From NCBI RefSeq assembly GCF_001678755.1, contig NZ_LZDS01000026.1, positions 1-64,000 on the forward strand: 64,000 bases of DNA. The letters run 5' to 3'. The notes beneath the pieces were generated by a model. It saw nothing but the letters and a program-made list of their open reading frames with translations. It was not told the DNA's origin and did no database searches. The stretch comes from Acinetobacter gandensis (GTDB taxonomy: Bacteria > Pseudomonadota > Gammaproteobacteria > Pseudomonadales > Moraxellaceae). Of the stretch, positions 37,171-46,958 are shown one piece after another. Positions within the stretch are counted from its first letter, which is position 1, and each line of letters opens with the position of its first letter. The position numbers and the translations under genes were made by a program.

Positions 37171-38817
37171 ATGGACATGTCTAATTTAAACACTACACAT
37201 CATTTTGATGTGATTATTGTGGGAAGCGGTGGTGCAGGCCTGAGTTTGGCACTTTCACTGCCAGATCATTTCAATATTGCAGTACTCGCAAAATCGACCC
37301 TGACCGATGCCAGTACCTATTTTGCCCAAGGCGGCGTAGCGGCAGTACTCGATAAAACTGATTCGATTGAACAACATATTGATGACACGATGATTGCAGG
37401 TGCGCATCTATGTGAATTCGATGCAGTTAAACAAACGGTCAAAGGTGGAAAACCTTCAGTAGATTTTTTACTTAATCAAGGTGTGCAATTTACCTTAGAT
37501 GAACAAGCACAATTACACCTTACTCGTGAAGGCGGTCACTCTCAGCGACGCATTATTCATGCAGCAGATGCCACAGGTCGTGCTATTTCCACAACATTGG
37601 TTGAACGTGCACAAGAAAAAGCCAATATCCATATTTTTGAAAATTTTATTGCGATCGATTTAATCACCAGTCAAAAGCTGAACCCACACGCTGAAAATCG
37701 TGCCCTTGGCCTGTATGCACTGGATGAAAGTAATGAAAAAGTACATACCTTCCTAGCACCATTTACAGCACTTGCTTGTGGTGGAGCCATGAAAGCATAT
37801 TTATATACATCCAACCCCGATATTGCGACTGGTGACGGTATTGCCATGGCCTATCGAGCAGGTTGCCGTGTTGCCAATATGGAGTTCAACCAGTTCCATC
37901 CAACCTGTTTATATCACCCGCAAGCACGCTCTTTCTTAATTACCGAAGCCATGCGCGGTGAAGGTGCATATTTACGTCTACCAGATGGTGAGCGCTTTAT
38001 GCTACGTTTTGATGAACGTGCTGAACTTGCCCCACGGGATATTGTGGCGCGTGCGATTGACTATGAAATTAAACGTCTTGGTATTCGCCATGTATGGCTA
38101 GACATTACCCATCAACCCGCGGAATTTATTACAGAACACTTTCCAACACTGTATGCACGCTTACTCGAATTAGGTATCGATATTACCAAAGAGATGATTC
38201 CTGTAGTTCCTGCAGCACATTACACTTGTGGCGGTGTCGTTGTCGACGAGAACAGTCAAACTGACATTTCAGGTTTGTATGCGATTGGCGAAACGTCCTA
38301 TACCGGACTTCATGGTGCCAATCGAATGGCCAGTAACTCTTTACTTGAATGCTTTGTTTATGGCATGAGCGCAGCAAAACATATTCAGGAAAATTTTAAA
38401 GCAGATCAACCAATATCTACAATACCGGCATGGGATGATTCACAAGTAACCAATCCAGATGAAGATGTGGTGATTTTGCAAAACTGGGATGAATTACGCC
38501 AAACCATGTGGAATTACGTCGGTATTGTTCGTACTACAAAGCGCCTCCAACGTGCCCTACACCGCATTGAAATGCTTAAGCGTGAAATCACCGAGTACTA
38601 TCAAGATTATCAAGTCAGCAAAAACTTAATTGAATTACGCAATTTAGTCTTGGTATCAGAAATGATTGTTCGCTGTGCCATGGAACGTAAAGAATCACGT
38701 GGCTTACATTTTACTTTGGATTATCCAGAACAAGCAGATGAACTGCGTAAAACAGTGTTAACACCACCTGATTTCACGGTTGATTGCCCTGTAGTCAATA
38801 CTGAGTTAGTCTCTTAA
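37171..38817 (+). CDS. nadB: L-aspartate oxidase
   Basis: The 548-residue FAD enzyme oxidises L-aspartate to iminoaspartate in de novo NAD synthesis. It shows the FAD-binding [22 protein letters not shown], active-site HPTCLY and [10 protein letters not shown], and the C-terminal fumarate-reductase-like domain. ATG 37171 or 37177 could start translation. Divergent from the Do-type protease. Confidence 0.96.
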   Translation: MDMSNLNTTHHFDVIIVGSGGAGLSLALSLPDHFNIAVLAKSTLTDASTYFAQGGVAAVLDKTDSIEQHIDDTMIAGAHLCEFDAVKQTVKGGKPSVDFLLNQGVQFTLDEQAQLHLTREGGHSQRRIIHAADATGRAISTTLVERAQEKANIHIFENFIAIDLITSQKLNPHAENRALGLYALDESNEKVHTFLAPFTALACGGAMKAYLYTSNPDIATGDGIAMAYRAGCRVANMEFNQFHPTCLYHPQARSFLITEAMRGEGAYLRLPDGERFMLRFDERAELAPRDIVARAIDYEIKRLGIRHVWLDITHQPAEFITEHFPTLYARLLELGIDITKEMIPVVPAAHYTCGGVVVDENSQTDISGLYAIGETSYTGLHGANRMASNSLLECFVYGMSAAKHIQENFKADQPISTIPAWDDSQVTNPDEDVVILQNWDELRQTMWNYVGIVRTTKRLQRALHRIEMLKREITEYYQDYQVSKNLIELRNLVLVSEMIVRCAMERKESRGLHFTLDYPEQADELRKTVLTPPDFTVDCPVVNTELVS

Positions 38818-38829
38818 AACTTTTAAATC

Positions 38830-38863
38830 AAAAAAGAAGCCGCACATTATGTCGGCTTTTTTT
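38830..38863. terminator. Bidirectional terminator between nadB and the deacetylase gene
   Basis: AAGCCG and CGGCTT arms sit around CACATTATGT, with A run before and T run after, between convergent genes. Confidence 0.7.
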
Positions 38864-38870
38864 GATTTTA

Positions 38871-39752
38871 CTATCCATAAATATGTAGCGCAGCTTTGAA
38901 AGTTTCTAAGTGCAGATTTACCAAATCATCCATCTTCTGATAGCCCCCAGCCAATACAAACATCAACGGTATATCTGCACGTTTAGCCAAGTTAAAGACC
39001 ATTTCTTCGCGTTTTTGTATCAAAGCGGTGCTAAACCATGATGAACCAAAAGGGTCAGCTTGATGACAATCCATCCCTGCTTGATAAATAATTAAATCTG
39101 CACCCCATGCTTTAGCTTGCTGTATTCCTTCATGTATAGCCAAAGTATATTGTGCGAAATTTCCACGATCTTTATGCACATGCCGTGTTAAAGAACGTTC
39201 ATAAGTAGGACAACCAAAATGTAGCCCATAAATACTAAAATTAAAAAGGTTCTCTAACCGTCTAGTAAACTCAGCTGTGCCATTCCCCCCATGTTGATCG
39301 CAATCGAGTACAAAGATTTTTTTATTCGGATTCTGCTGTGCCACCAAAGCCAAACCATTGAATGTGCAAAATGATCCACCGTATTCATACACTGCATGAT
39401 GAAAACCCTGTGCAACATTTGCAGCAATGCCTTTTTGCAAAGCCATTTCTGCTGCCATCAACTGCCCTGCATTGATTCTCAGCACTGCATCTCTAAGCTG
39501 GGTATTCCAAGGCTTAAAGCCTGAAAAGGTCGCAAGCTTAGTGGGCTTCCCTGTCATAAATGCGTCCACATAAACAGGATCATGCACTTGGCTTAAAATT
39601 TCAGCGTCAATACACTCAGGTTCATATATTCGGATGTTCTGACATTGTTCTAAAGCTGTTCCAACTGCTAATAATTTTTCCATACTATTGGTATGGGTAT
39701 GAGCAAAATATTTTGGCGAAAAGCATACATCTAACATGATGGAAACACTCAA
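38871..39752 (-). CDS. Histone-deacetylase-family (class II/AcuC-like) amidohydrolase
   Basis: The 293-residue zinc hydrolase of the arginase/deacetylase fold has GFHHAVYEYGGSFCTFNGLA (tandem His/Tyr region), the metal-site block VLDCDQHGGNGTAEF and IYQAGMDCHQADPFG. Related bacterial enzymes deacetylate polyamines, acetoin-pathway proteins or other acylated amines. The target is unknown. It overlaps the preceding unknown gene by 4 bp (ATGA), so the two products probably act in one process. Confidence 0.85.
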   Translation of the reverse strand: MSVSIMLDVCFSPKYFAHTHTNSMEKLLAVGTALEQCQNIRIYEPECIDAEILSQVHDPVYVDAFMTGKPTKLATFSGFKPWNTQLRDAVLRINAGQLMAAEMALQKGIAANVAQGFHHAVYEYGGSFCTFNGLALVAQQNPNKKIFVLDCDQHGGNGTAEFTRRLENLFNFSIYGLHFGCPTYERSLTRHVHKDRGNFAQYTLAIHEGIQQAKAWGADLIIYQAGMDCHQADPFGSSWFSTALIQKREEMVFNLAKRADIPLMFVLAGGYQKMDDLVNLHLETFKAALHIYG

Positions 39753-40726
39753 AGTTGCGCTATTGCCACATCTATTAATTGCTGGAGCTCAGTCGTACCT
39801 GGACTATACAGACCATTATCCACTTGCTGCTGAAAATGCGTGCTGAATGCACGTTTTCGATTTTGTGGCGACACGGCCAAAGTCGTTAAGCGTAAAAACC
39901 ACCAACCAGAAATGGCCTGATAAGGAATCACAAAACCTTTAAACTCCCGATTTTGTCGTTTTTCAACTAATTGTTCAGCATCATAACTCACGGAAAAAAG
40001 TGAACCTGCTGGAATACGAACACCATTCATGAGTACAGGTTTCAAACTGATACAAGAATGGTTATCCCCCATATTTAATTTTTCCATAAATATGGGCTGA
40101 CCGTGTACATCTACAAAAATATTAATTTCACCGTTACGTAATACACGTCGATGTGCGATTTTTAAAAAGAAATTTTCAGCCATTGGACATGAGCCAACTT
40201 TTGGCTTATCAACCAGTGCTTGCACTTCAACAATTTGGTTTTCAATCGGGGATTTTGGCAAAATCACATCTTCAATCAAGGAACAAATAAGCTGACTTTC
40301 TTCTAAATTTGCATGTTGCTGGATTTGACGCAAACTTTTTTGGAGACGTAATTCTTTCTCTAAAACATCGCAAAATTCTGTAGCTTGTTCAGATTGATTC
40401 AATTGCTGAATATTTTGATTCAAATCCAGATTACGCCAACTTGACAAATCTACATGATATGCACGACTTTGATCTAAAATTTTGCGTAAACCGTGCGTGT
40501 CATATTGATCAAAAAGTTTAAGATCTTGAAATTCATGTGATACGCGCGGCACATTAATATATTCAGCTAACACACGTGTGGCTTGGGTATAGCCACAGCC
40601 ACGTCGTTCAGTTTGATGTGAGTAATGCTCATTCAACATTTCTGTCAATTTTTCTGACAAAGGATATGCATGATCCTGAAAGAGCCGAACAACTTCATGT
40701 GCAGTAGCAGTCATGTATTTAACCAA
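39749..40726 (-). CDS. Conserved hypothetical protein coupled to the deacetylase-family gene
   Basis: The 325-residue cytosolic protein is not recognised. The N-terminal half is helical and Gln-rich (NQNIQQLNQSEQ, RLQKSLRQIQQ). The C-terminal half looks beta-rich with the conserved-looking segments GSCPMAENFFLKIAHRR, NIFVDVHGQPIFMEK and GVRIPAGSLFSV. ATG 40714 is an alternative start. Coupled by a 4-bp overlap to the downstream deacetylase. The 183 bp upstream show no other gene. Confidence 0.7.
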   Translation of the reverse strand: MVKYMTATAHEVVRLFQDHAYPLSEKLTEMLNEHYSHQTERRGCGYTQATRVLAEYINVPRVSHEFQDLKLFDQYDTHGLRKILDQSRAYHVDLSSWRNLDLNQNIQQLNQSEQATEFCDVLEKELRLQKSLRQIQQHANLEESQLICSLIEDVILPKSPIENQIVEVQALVDKPKVGSCPMAENFFLKIAHRRVLRNGEINIFVDVHGQPIFMEKLNMGDNHSCISLKPVLMNGVRIPAGSLFSVSYDAEQLVEKRQNREFKGFVIPYQAISGWWFLRLTTLAVSPQNRKRAFSTHFQQQVDNGLYSPGTTELQQLIDVAIAQL

Positions 40727-40909
40727 TCAAATCTGTGATTCAATTATAGATTTAAAACAGCACTTATGAGTTGATTGATTTCTACTAAGCTTTTGAAATT
40801 ATGCAAATAAAAATACACTACGCAGAAAATTCACCAACCAATGCACAATTTATTTAGACAGACTGCTGCATTTTAATCCAATCTAATGGATCAACTGCAT
40901 ATTTTCAGT

Positions 40910-41329
40910 TCAATATCGCTGCGGAGGAATCGAATAGCTACCGGTAATATGAGCCACAGGCTCTTCAACACCCTCTGAATAAACCAATACCTCACCATAA
41001 ATGATACTTTTACCGACCTTAAGTAATCGACATTCTCCCCGCAAGTCTTTATTCGCCTCAGGCTTTCTTAAGAAGTTAATATTCATACTTGTGGTGACTG
41101 CAAGTCCGACAATTCCAATCTCTGCAAGTATTGCCACATACAATGCAAAGTCCGCCAAAGTCATCATAGTCGGGCCTGAAACAGTATTGCCAGGCCGCAA
41201 ATCTTTTTCAGTCACATGCCAAATTAAAGTGGCAGCCTTTTCACCAACTTCTACGATAGTGCAATGCTTTAAACTTGGTGCAAATTCAGTTTCAAGGAAA
41301 TTAATAATCTCCTGTTTTGTAGCATGCAT
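40910..41329 (-). CDS. PaaI-family thioesterase
   Basis: The 139-residue hotdog protein starts at ATG 41329 with GGATG upstream. ATG 41338 would add three residues. Motifs are NTVSGPTMMTLADFALYVAI with the catalytic Asp, TTSMNINFLRKPEA and a C-terminal VAHITGSYSIP. It hydrolyses acyl-CoA by family. The substrate is not known. Confidence 0.82.
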   Translation of the reverse strand: MHATKQEIINFLETEFAPSLKHCTIVEVGEKAATLIWHVTEKDLRPGNTVSGPTMMTLADFALYVAILAEIGIVGLAVTTSMNINFLRKPEANKDLRGECRLLKVGKSIIYGEVLVYSEGVEEPVAHITGSYSIPPQRY

Positions 41330-41396
41330 AAAAATCATCCATAACTTTTGCTATGAATGATTTTTAAATCAAATGCCTAACAAATACTATGGCATT

Positions 41397-42008
41397 TTAG
41401 ATCTGCTGTAGATGCGATAATGCCTGTTGGAAAACATGCTCAGGTGTTTGGGTTGCGTCAAGGCGTTTCATTCGTTCAGGGTGCGTTTGATGAATCTCAG
41501 CAAAACCTGATCTTACTTTCTCAAAGAAAGCTGCTTTCTCTTGCTCAAAACGGTCTAAAGCACCACGCTCTCTTGCTCTTAACATTCCTGTTTCTATCGG
41601 TGCATCAAGCCAAAAAGTAATATCGGGTATACGCGCAACAAAACTTGCATTTAAGACGTTGAGTTTGTCACGATCTAAGCCACGTCCTGCACATTGATAA
41701 GCAAAACTCGAATCGGCAAAACGATCACATAAAACGATTTTACTTTCTGCCAATGCCGGTAAAATCACGCGCGCCAAATGCTGCGCACGTGCAGCATACA
41801 TAAGCAACAATTCGGTATCATCACTCATTGCTTCATCATGATTGACGGCCAAAAGTAATGCACGAATTTGTTCAGCCATAGGTGTACCACCCGGCTCACG
41901 TGTAAGTACGACATTTTTACCCAAATTTTGGAAATGATCATGTAATTTACGAATGAGTGTAGTTTTACCCACACCTTCCGTGCCTTCAAAGCTAATAAAC
42001 ATGCTCAC
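41397..42008 (-). CDS. tmk: Thymidylate kinase
   Basis: The 203-residue dTMP kinase has P-loop GTEGVGKTT, the DR(E/F) motif REPGGTPMAEQIR, LCDRFADSSFAYQ and the LID region RARERGALDRFE. It is located downstream of mltG with a 3-bp gap, the conserved pabC-mltG-tmk order. ATG 42002 (MFISFEG) is an alternative start. Confidence 0.96.
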   Translation of the reverse strand: MSMFISFEGTEGVGKTTLIRKLHDHFQNLGKNVVLTREPGGTPMAEQIRALLLAVNHDEAMSDDTELLLMYAARAQHLARVILPALAESKIVLCDRFADSSFAYQCAGRGLDRDKLNVLNASFVARIPDITFWLDAPIETGMLRARERGALDRFEQEKAAFFEKVRSGFAEIHQTHPERMKRLDATQTPEHVFQQALSHLQQI

Positions 42009-42011
42009 TCC

Positions 42012-43064
42012 TTAGTTTTTCGCACGAATTACAGATAAATATTCTTGTACCGCGCGATTATGGTCTTGCAAATTACTGCTAAATTTATGGCCGCCATTTC
42101 CTGTTGCAACAAAATATACATTGTTAGATGAATCAGGATGCATTGCAGCTTCAATGGCTTTTTGACTCGGCAAAGCAATCGGTGTTGGTGGTAAACCATT
42201 AATCGTGTAAGTGTTATAGGCTGTTGGTGTACGTAAGTCCTGACGCGTAATATTACCATTGTACTTATTGCCCATACCGTAAATCACAGTTGGATCTGTT
42301 TGCAAACGCATCCCTTGTTTGAGACGACGCACAAATACACCAGACACTTGTTCAAGCTCACTATCAATACTGGTTTCTTTTTCAATAATCGACGCCATGA
42401 TCAAGGCTTCATATTTATCTTTATACGGTAAATCATTAGCACGATTTGCCCAGGCTTGATCAAGCGATTTCATTTGACGTTGGTACAAATCTTTTAAAAT
42501 TTTACGATCAGACTCACCTTTGGCAAAGAAATAAGTATTCGGAGCAAATAAACCCTCTGGGTGTGAATATGGAATACCCAGTTCCTGCAAAATCTTTGAA
42601 TAAGGCAGATTGCTAATGTCATGCGTTACCAATGGATCACTTTTCAATGCATCAATCAGTTGCTTAAAGGTCGTCCCTTCAATCACTAAAATACGATTCA
42701 TTTGTGCATTTTCAGAGTTCGAAATCAACTCCATCACATCACGCACACTCATGCCTTCATGAATTTCATACACACCTGCTTTTAAGGTGTCATTAATCAT
42801 GATTTTTTGATACAGCTTTAAAATGATCGGGAAGCTTACCTGTTTGTCCTTTGCTAGACGGTCGATAAATCCAGAATAAGTGTCACCTGCTCCAATGGCT
42901 AACATCTGTTTTTTACCTTCAACAGGATATGCTTTAAACAGACTTGACCACAGTAGCATGGCAAGCAAAAGCATAATGCCAGCCAAAACAACAGAGATAG
43001 CTTTCAAAGGAAAACCTGTCTTCACAGGCTTTTTCTTATTGGATTTTTTCGAGGCAGCGGACAT
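42012..43064 (-). CDS. mltG: Endolytic transglycosylase MltG
   Basis: The 350-residue inner-membrane anchored YceG-family enzyme has a single N-terminal membrane helix (ISVVLAGIMLLLAMLLW), a LysM-like part and the catalytic Glu in LIMASIIEKETS. The conserved DPTVIYGMG and TINGLPPTPI segments follow. It cuts nascent glycan strands and thereby terminates elongation. Confidence 0.96.
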   Translation of the reverse strand: MSAASKKSNKKKPVKTGFPLKAISVVLAGIMLLLAMLLWSSLFKAYPVEGKKQMLAIGAGDTYSGFIDRLAKDKQVSFPIILKLYQKIMINDTLKAGVYEIHEGMSVRDVMELISNSENAQMNRILVIEGTTFKQLIDALKSDPLVTHDISNLPYSKILQELGIPYSHPEGLFAPNTYFFAKGESDRKILKDLYQRQMKSLDQAWANRANDLPYKDKYEALIMASIIEKETSIDSELEQVSGVFVRRLKQGMRLQTDPTVIYGMGNKYNGNITRQDLRTPTAYNTYTINGLPPTPIALPSQKAIEAAMHPDSSNNVYFVATGNGGHKFSSNLQDHNRAVQEYLSVIRAKN

Positions 43065-43065
43065 A

Positions 43066-43875
43066 TTAATGTATCTGATTTAATTGAAGCGTCTGGAAAA
43101 GTTCAATACAAGTTTGAACATCTAATTCAACCCCATTCAGAGTTGATGCAATTTTCATTGGACTCAGTGCATTACAGAAGAATACGCTTTTAAAATCAGC
43201 AATTTCATCCATATAAATATAGCGCTGTGTGCAATTTATACCATGTTGTTGCATACGTTTCAGAATTTCTGCCCGCATGACTCCATGCACACCATTATAA
43301 CCAAGTTCAGGCGTGATCCATCCTTCATTTGTATGAATAAAACAATTGCTGCTCACACCTTCAACAACTGAACCCTGTACATCGGTAACCAATGCTTCTA
43401 ACCAGCCCTTTTCATCTAGTTCGGCTTTGAGCATGACTTGTTCTAAACGGTTTAAAGACTTTAACCCGACCAAATTAGGCATTGTTAAACCGATCGCCTG
43501 TTGAAGTATGCCACTGTCAAAAATATCATAATCAAAATCATCTAGCTTTTTAGGATAATAAAACACCCATACATCAGCAGGATGATCTGGCAAGCTATAA
43601 CCACGCTGCCCCTCACCACGACTCAGCACGACTTTAATTGTGCCATTGACCGTATCACTTTTGCGTAGCAATTTTAGTGTTTGTTCAATCAATTCCAAAT
43701 TGGCATTTAGCTTTAAACGTTCATTACTCAGCTTTAAACGTACTAAATGTAATGGCCACAGTTCAATCTGACCTTGACGAATACGTGCTGTAGTAAAGCA
43801 GCCGTCACCATAATGAAATGCTCGATCAAGCAAATCAATATGTTCAATTTGCTGGGTATTTTTAAAACACTGCAT
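43066..43875 (-). CDS. pabC: Aminodeoxychorismate lyase
   Basis: The 269-residue PLP fold-type IV enzyme makes p-aminobenzoate for folate from 4-amino-4-deoxychorismate. Visible are DRAFHYGDGCFTT, the PLP Lys in LKSLNRLEQVM, and GSVVEGVSSNCFIH. First gene of the pabC-mltG-tmk cluster, one base before mltG. Confidence 0.93.
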   Translation of the reverse strand: MQCFKNTQQIEHIDLLDRAFHYGDGCFTTARIRQGQIELWPLHLVRLKLSNERLKLNANLELIEQTLKLLRKSDTVNGTIKVVLSRGEGQRGYSLPDHPADVWVFYYPKKLDDFDYDIFDSGILQQAIGLTMPNLVGLKSLNRLEQVMLKAELDEKGWLEALVTDVQGSVVEGVSSNCFIHTNEGWITPELGYNGVHGVMRAEILKRMQQHGINCTQRYIYMDEIADFKSVFFCNALSPMKIASTLNGVELDVQTCIELFQTLQLNQIH

Positions 43876-43949
43876 AGCGCGTTATCCCAATTCAATCTGC
43901 CTAGTTTAAAAAATTACGAAGACAAATGTATTTCTTTTTTGGTCATATT

Positions 43950-43997
43950 AAATTCTTTTTTTATTATTTTTTCTGCATAAAAACTACAGATATTCTT
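43950..43997 (+). promoter_or_regulatory. Upstream control region of the first sulfate-binding protein gene
   Basis: A block of A/T-rich sequence with TGCATAAA and TATTCTT recurs with identical spacing upstream of the second gene (45132-45179). TATTCT can serve as -10, and no good -35 exists, as expected for an activated promoter. A CysB-family activator is encoded at the end of this cluster. Confidence 0.5.
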
Positions 43998-44035
43998 GCT
44001 TCATTAAATAAAACATGTACAAAAAAGAGGCACAC

Positions 44036-45043
44036 ATGAACATTGCAAAACTAAAAATTGGGGTATTGGCTGCGTTAATTTCGACAACAGCATTCAGCGT
44101 ATCGGCCAAAGATTTCTTAAATGTCTCTTATGACCCTACACGTGAGTTGTACGATAACTTTAATAAAGACTTTGGTGCATATTGGAAAAAGACCACAGGA
44201 CAAGACATTAACTATAAACAATCACATGGCGGCTCAGGCAAACAAGCACGTGCTGTCATTGATGGCTTAGATGCCGATGTAGTCACACTTGCACTTGCTG
44301 CCGATATTGATGAAATTGCAGCACGTGGCTTAGTGGCTAAAGACTGGCAGAAAAAATTCCCACAGAACTCGACACCTTATACCTCAACTATTGTCTTCCT
44401 TGTGCGTAAAGGCAATCCAAAGGCTATTAAAGATTGGGGCGACCTGATCAAGCCAAGTGTTGACATTATTACACCAAATCCGAAAACCTCTGGAGGTGCA
44501 CGTTGGAACTATTTAGCTGCATGGGCTTGGGCTAAACACCAACCTGCGGGTAACGATAGTAAAGCTCAGGAATTCGTTCGTCAGATTTATAAACAAACCA
44601 AAGTACTTGATTCAGGTGCTCGCGGTGCAACGACAACATTTGCTGAACGTGGCATTGGCGATGTATTACTGGCTTGGGAAAATGAAGCACATTTGGCTGT
44701 GCGCGAACAACCCGGTAAATTTGAAATCATTACACCATCTTTATCGATTTTAGCTGAGCCACCAGTGGCAATTGTTGAAAAGAATGTGAAAAAAAACGGT
44801 AATGAAAACTTAGCCAAGGCATATTTGAACTATCTATATTCACCTGCAGGTCAAACCATTGCCGCACAAAATTACTATCGTCCACGTAATGCAGCAGTTT
44901 TAGCGAAATATAAAAATGTATTTAAACCTTTAAAACTCGTCACGATTGATAAAGAGTTTGGTGGTTGGAGCAAAGTGCAGAAAAAACATTTTGAAAATGG
45001 TGGTGTCTTTGATCAAATCGTGAAGATCAATAATTCAAAATAA
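44036..45043 (+). CDS. sbp: Periplasmic sulfate-binding protein (copy 1)
   Basis: The 335-residue solute-binding protein starts at ATG 44036 ([10 protein letters not shown]) with AGAGG upstream. It has a signal peptide to about residue 22 (FSVSAKDF). Mature motifs are [11 protein letters not shown], the ligand-site [16 protein letters not shown] and [16 protein letters not shown], and the C-terminal [12 protein letters not shown]. It delivers sulfate or thiosulfate to the CysTWA importer encoded 2 kb downstream. It is highly similar to the next gene along the whole length. Confidence 0.93.
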   Translation: MNIAKLKIGVLAALISTTAFSVSAKDFLNVSYDPTRELYDNFNKDFGAYWKKTTGQDINYKQSHGGSGKQARAVIDGLDADVVTLALAADIDEIAARGLVAKDWQKKFPQNSTPYTSTIVFLVRKGNPKAIKDWGDLIKPSVDIITPNPKTSGGARWNYLAAWAWAKHQPAGNDSKAQEFVRQIYKQTKVLDSGARGATTTFAERGIGDVLLAWENEAHLAVREQPGKFEIITPSLSILAEPPVAIVEKNVKKNGNENLAKAYLNYLYSPAGQTIAAQNYYRPRNAAVLAKYKNVFKPLKLVTIDKEFGGWSKVQKKHFENGGVFDQIVKINNSK

Positions 45044-45058
45044 TGCTTTAAATACTGC

Positions 45059-45097
45059 AAAGCATCTTCCTTTCGCATAAGGTCGATGCTTTTTTTT
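45059..45097 (+). terminator. Terminator after first sulfate-binding protein gene
   Basis: AAAGCATC / GATGCTTT stem with a run of T following. It separates the two paralogues, which therefore have separate transcripts. Confidence 0.65.
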
Positions 45098-45131
45098 CAT
45101 AGACATGCCTTTTATCTTTTTTATTCATATA

Positions 45132-45179
45132 AAATTCGTTTTTAATTATTTTTTGTGCATAAAGATTGGCGCTATTCTT
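45132..45179 (+). promoter_or_regulatory. Upstream control region of the second sulfate-binding protein gene
   Basis: A duplicate of the region at 43950-43997: AAATTC, then a T-rich stretch, TGCATAAA, an 11-bp gap and TATTCTT. Conservation of the control region but not of the intervening bases points to regulatory constraint. Confidence 0.5.
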
Positions 45180-45219
45180 CAACCATGTTACAGATAAAGT
45201 AAAAATTATTGAGGTTCAC

Positions 45220-46233
45220 ATGAGTATTTCCGCAAAGTTAAAATTGGGTGTTCTTGCTGCAGTCATTTCGACGGTTTCTTTTGGCGCAGCAGCAAAAGAT
45301 TTTTTAAACGTATCTTATGACCCGACGCGTGAATTGTACGAGAGTGTGAATAAAGACTTCAGTAAATATTGGGAAAGCCGTACAGGTCAAAAAATTAATT
45401 TCAAACAATCACACGGTGGTTCAGGTAAACAAGCACGTGCTGTGTTAGATGGTTTGGATGCCGATGTTGTGACGCTTGCCTTAGCTGCTGACATTGATGT
45501 TTTAACTGAAAAAACCCAACTTCTCCCAACAGATTGGCAAAAGAAACTACCACACAACTCAACTCCTTATACATCAACGATTGTTTTCCTTGTCCGTAAA
45601 GGCAACCCAAAAGCGATTAAGGACTGGGGCGATCTTGTGAAACCGGGTGTGGGCATTATTACCCCAAACCCAAAAACTTCAGGCGGTGCACGTTGGAACT
45701 ATTTAGCTGCTTGGGCGTGGGCTAAACACCAAGCTGGCGGTAGCGATGCAACAGCGCAAGAATTTGTTCGTAAAATTTATAAAAATACCAAAGTCCTTGA
45801 TTCAGGTGCACGTGGTTCAACGACAACATTTGCTGAACGCGGTATCGGTGATGTTTTATTGGCTTGGGAAAATGAAGCGCATCTAGCTATTCGTGAACAA
45901 CCAGGTAAATTTGAAATTGTGACTCCATCACTTTCAATTTTAGCTGAACCGCCTGTTGCGATTGTTGAAAAAAATGCCGAGAAAAAAGGCAACTTAAATT
46001 TAGCCAAAGGTTATTTAAACTTCCTTTATTCACCTCGTGGCCAACAAATTGCAGCTCAAAACTTCTATCGCCCACGTGATGCAAAAACATTGGCACAGTA
46101 CAGTAAAGTTTTTCAGCCTTTAAAACTCGTTACGATAGATAAAGAGTTTGGTGGTTGGAATAATGTACAAAAAGCACATTTCGAAAATGACGGTGTATTT
46201 GACCAAATCGTAAAAGCCAACAACGGTAAATAA
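45220..46233 (+). CDS. sbp: Periplasmic sulfate-binding protein (copy 2)
   Basis: The 337-residue paralogue of the preceding gene starts at ATG 45220 ([11 protein letters not shown]) with GAGG upstream. It has a signal peptide and the same ligand-binding motifs [16 protein letters not shown] and [20 protein letters not shown]. Differences concentrate in surface segments ([13 protein letters not shown] versus [12 protein letters not shown]). A local duplication that took its promoter along explains the pair. Confidence 0.93.
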   Translation: MSISAKLKLGVLAAVISTVSFGAAAKDFLNVSYDPTRELYESVNKDFSKYWESRTGQKINFKQSHGGSGKQARAVLDGLDADVVTLALAADIDVLTEKTQLLPTDWQKKLPHNSTPYTSTIVFLVRKGNPKAIKDWGDLVKPGVGIITPNPKTSGGARWNYLAAWAWAKHQAGGSDATAQEFVRKIYKNTKVLDSGARGSTTTFAERGIGDVLLAWENEAHLAIREQPGKFEIVTPSLSILAEPPVAIVEKNAEKKGNLNLAKGYLNFLYSPRGQQIAAQNFYRPRDAKTLAQYSKVFQPLKLVTIDKEFGGWNNVQKAHFENDGVFDQIVKANNGK

Positions 46234-46266
46234 ACCCACCGCATTGACTGAATAAGGAGCATTGAC

Positions 46267-46872
46267 ATGACACATACAGTAATTGTCCCTGGTGTAGGCG
46301 GAAGCGAACATGCACATTGGCAGTCATGGTTACAGCGTCAACTGATGTCATGCTCTCGTGTTCAACAAAAAGACTGGAATCACCCTGTACTTAAAGACTG
46401 GATCAAACAATTTTTAAAAACTGTTCGTCCACTCCAAGGTGATATTCAAATTGTGGCTCATAGTTTTGGCTGCTTAACCACAGTAGCTGCACTTGCGCTG
46501 CACCCTGAACTAAATCAAAAAATTAAAAATTTAGTTTTGGTTGCACCAGCAAACCCGGCTCGCTTTGGTGAAAATGGTTTCGCACGTAATAGTGCGACAG
46601 ACTACAAAGCGTTCTTTCATCAGTTAAGTATTCGTGTACCCGCAACCATGTTGATCAGTGAAAATGATCCTTGGCTAGCATTTGACGATGCCAAGCAACT
46701 TGCTGACGCTTGGAAGTTATATCCGGTCAATATGGGTGCTGTTGGACATATTAATGTTGCATCGGGTTTTGGCCCATTCCCTGAAATTTACAATTACTTA
46801 ATTTCAGAAAATTCTATGCAACATATCAATATAACTGATGATCACAAGTATTTATTTAAATTTGCTTTTTAA
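46267..46872 (+). CDS. RBBP9/YdeN-family alpha/beta hydrolase
   Basis: The 201-residue small serine hydrolase has the nucleophile elbow in VAHSFGCLTTV, the Asp in ISENDPWLAFDDA and the His in VGHINVASGFGP. The N-terminal VPGVGGSEHAHWQSWL is the family's signature. It begins 34 bp after the second sulfate-binding protein gene and precedes cysT, so it is embedded in the sulfate-uptake cluster. A link to organosulfur use is possible but not shown. Confidence 0.85.
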   Translation: MTHTVIVPGVGGSEHAHWQSWLQRQLMSCSRVQQKDWNHPVLKDWIKQFLKTVRPLQGDIQIVAHSFGCLTTVAALALHPELNQKIKNLVLVAPANPARFGENGFARNSATDYKAFFHQLSIRVPATMLISENDPWLAFDDAKQLADAWKLYPVNMGAVGHINVASGFGPFPEIYNYLISENSMQHINITDDHKYLFKFAF

Positions 46873-46958
46873 GCACTGCTAACTATGCTTGTCGCGAATT
46901 CATTTTTTAAATTTTTGCTGACCTCTACTGTCAGCCTTTCTCTTTTTGAGGAGTAATC

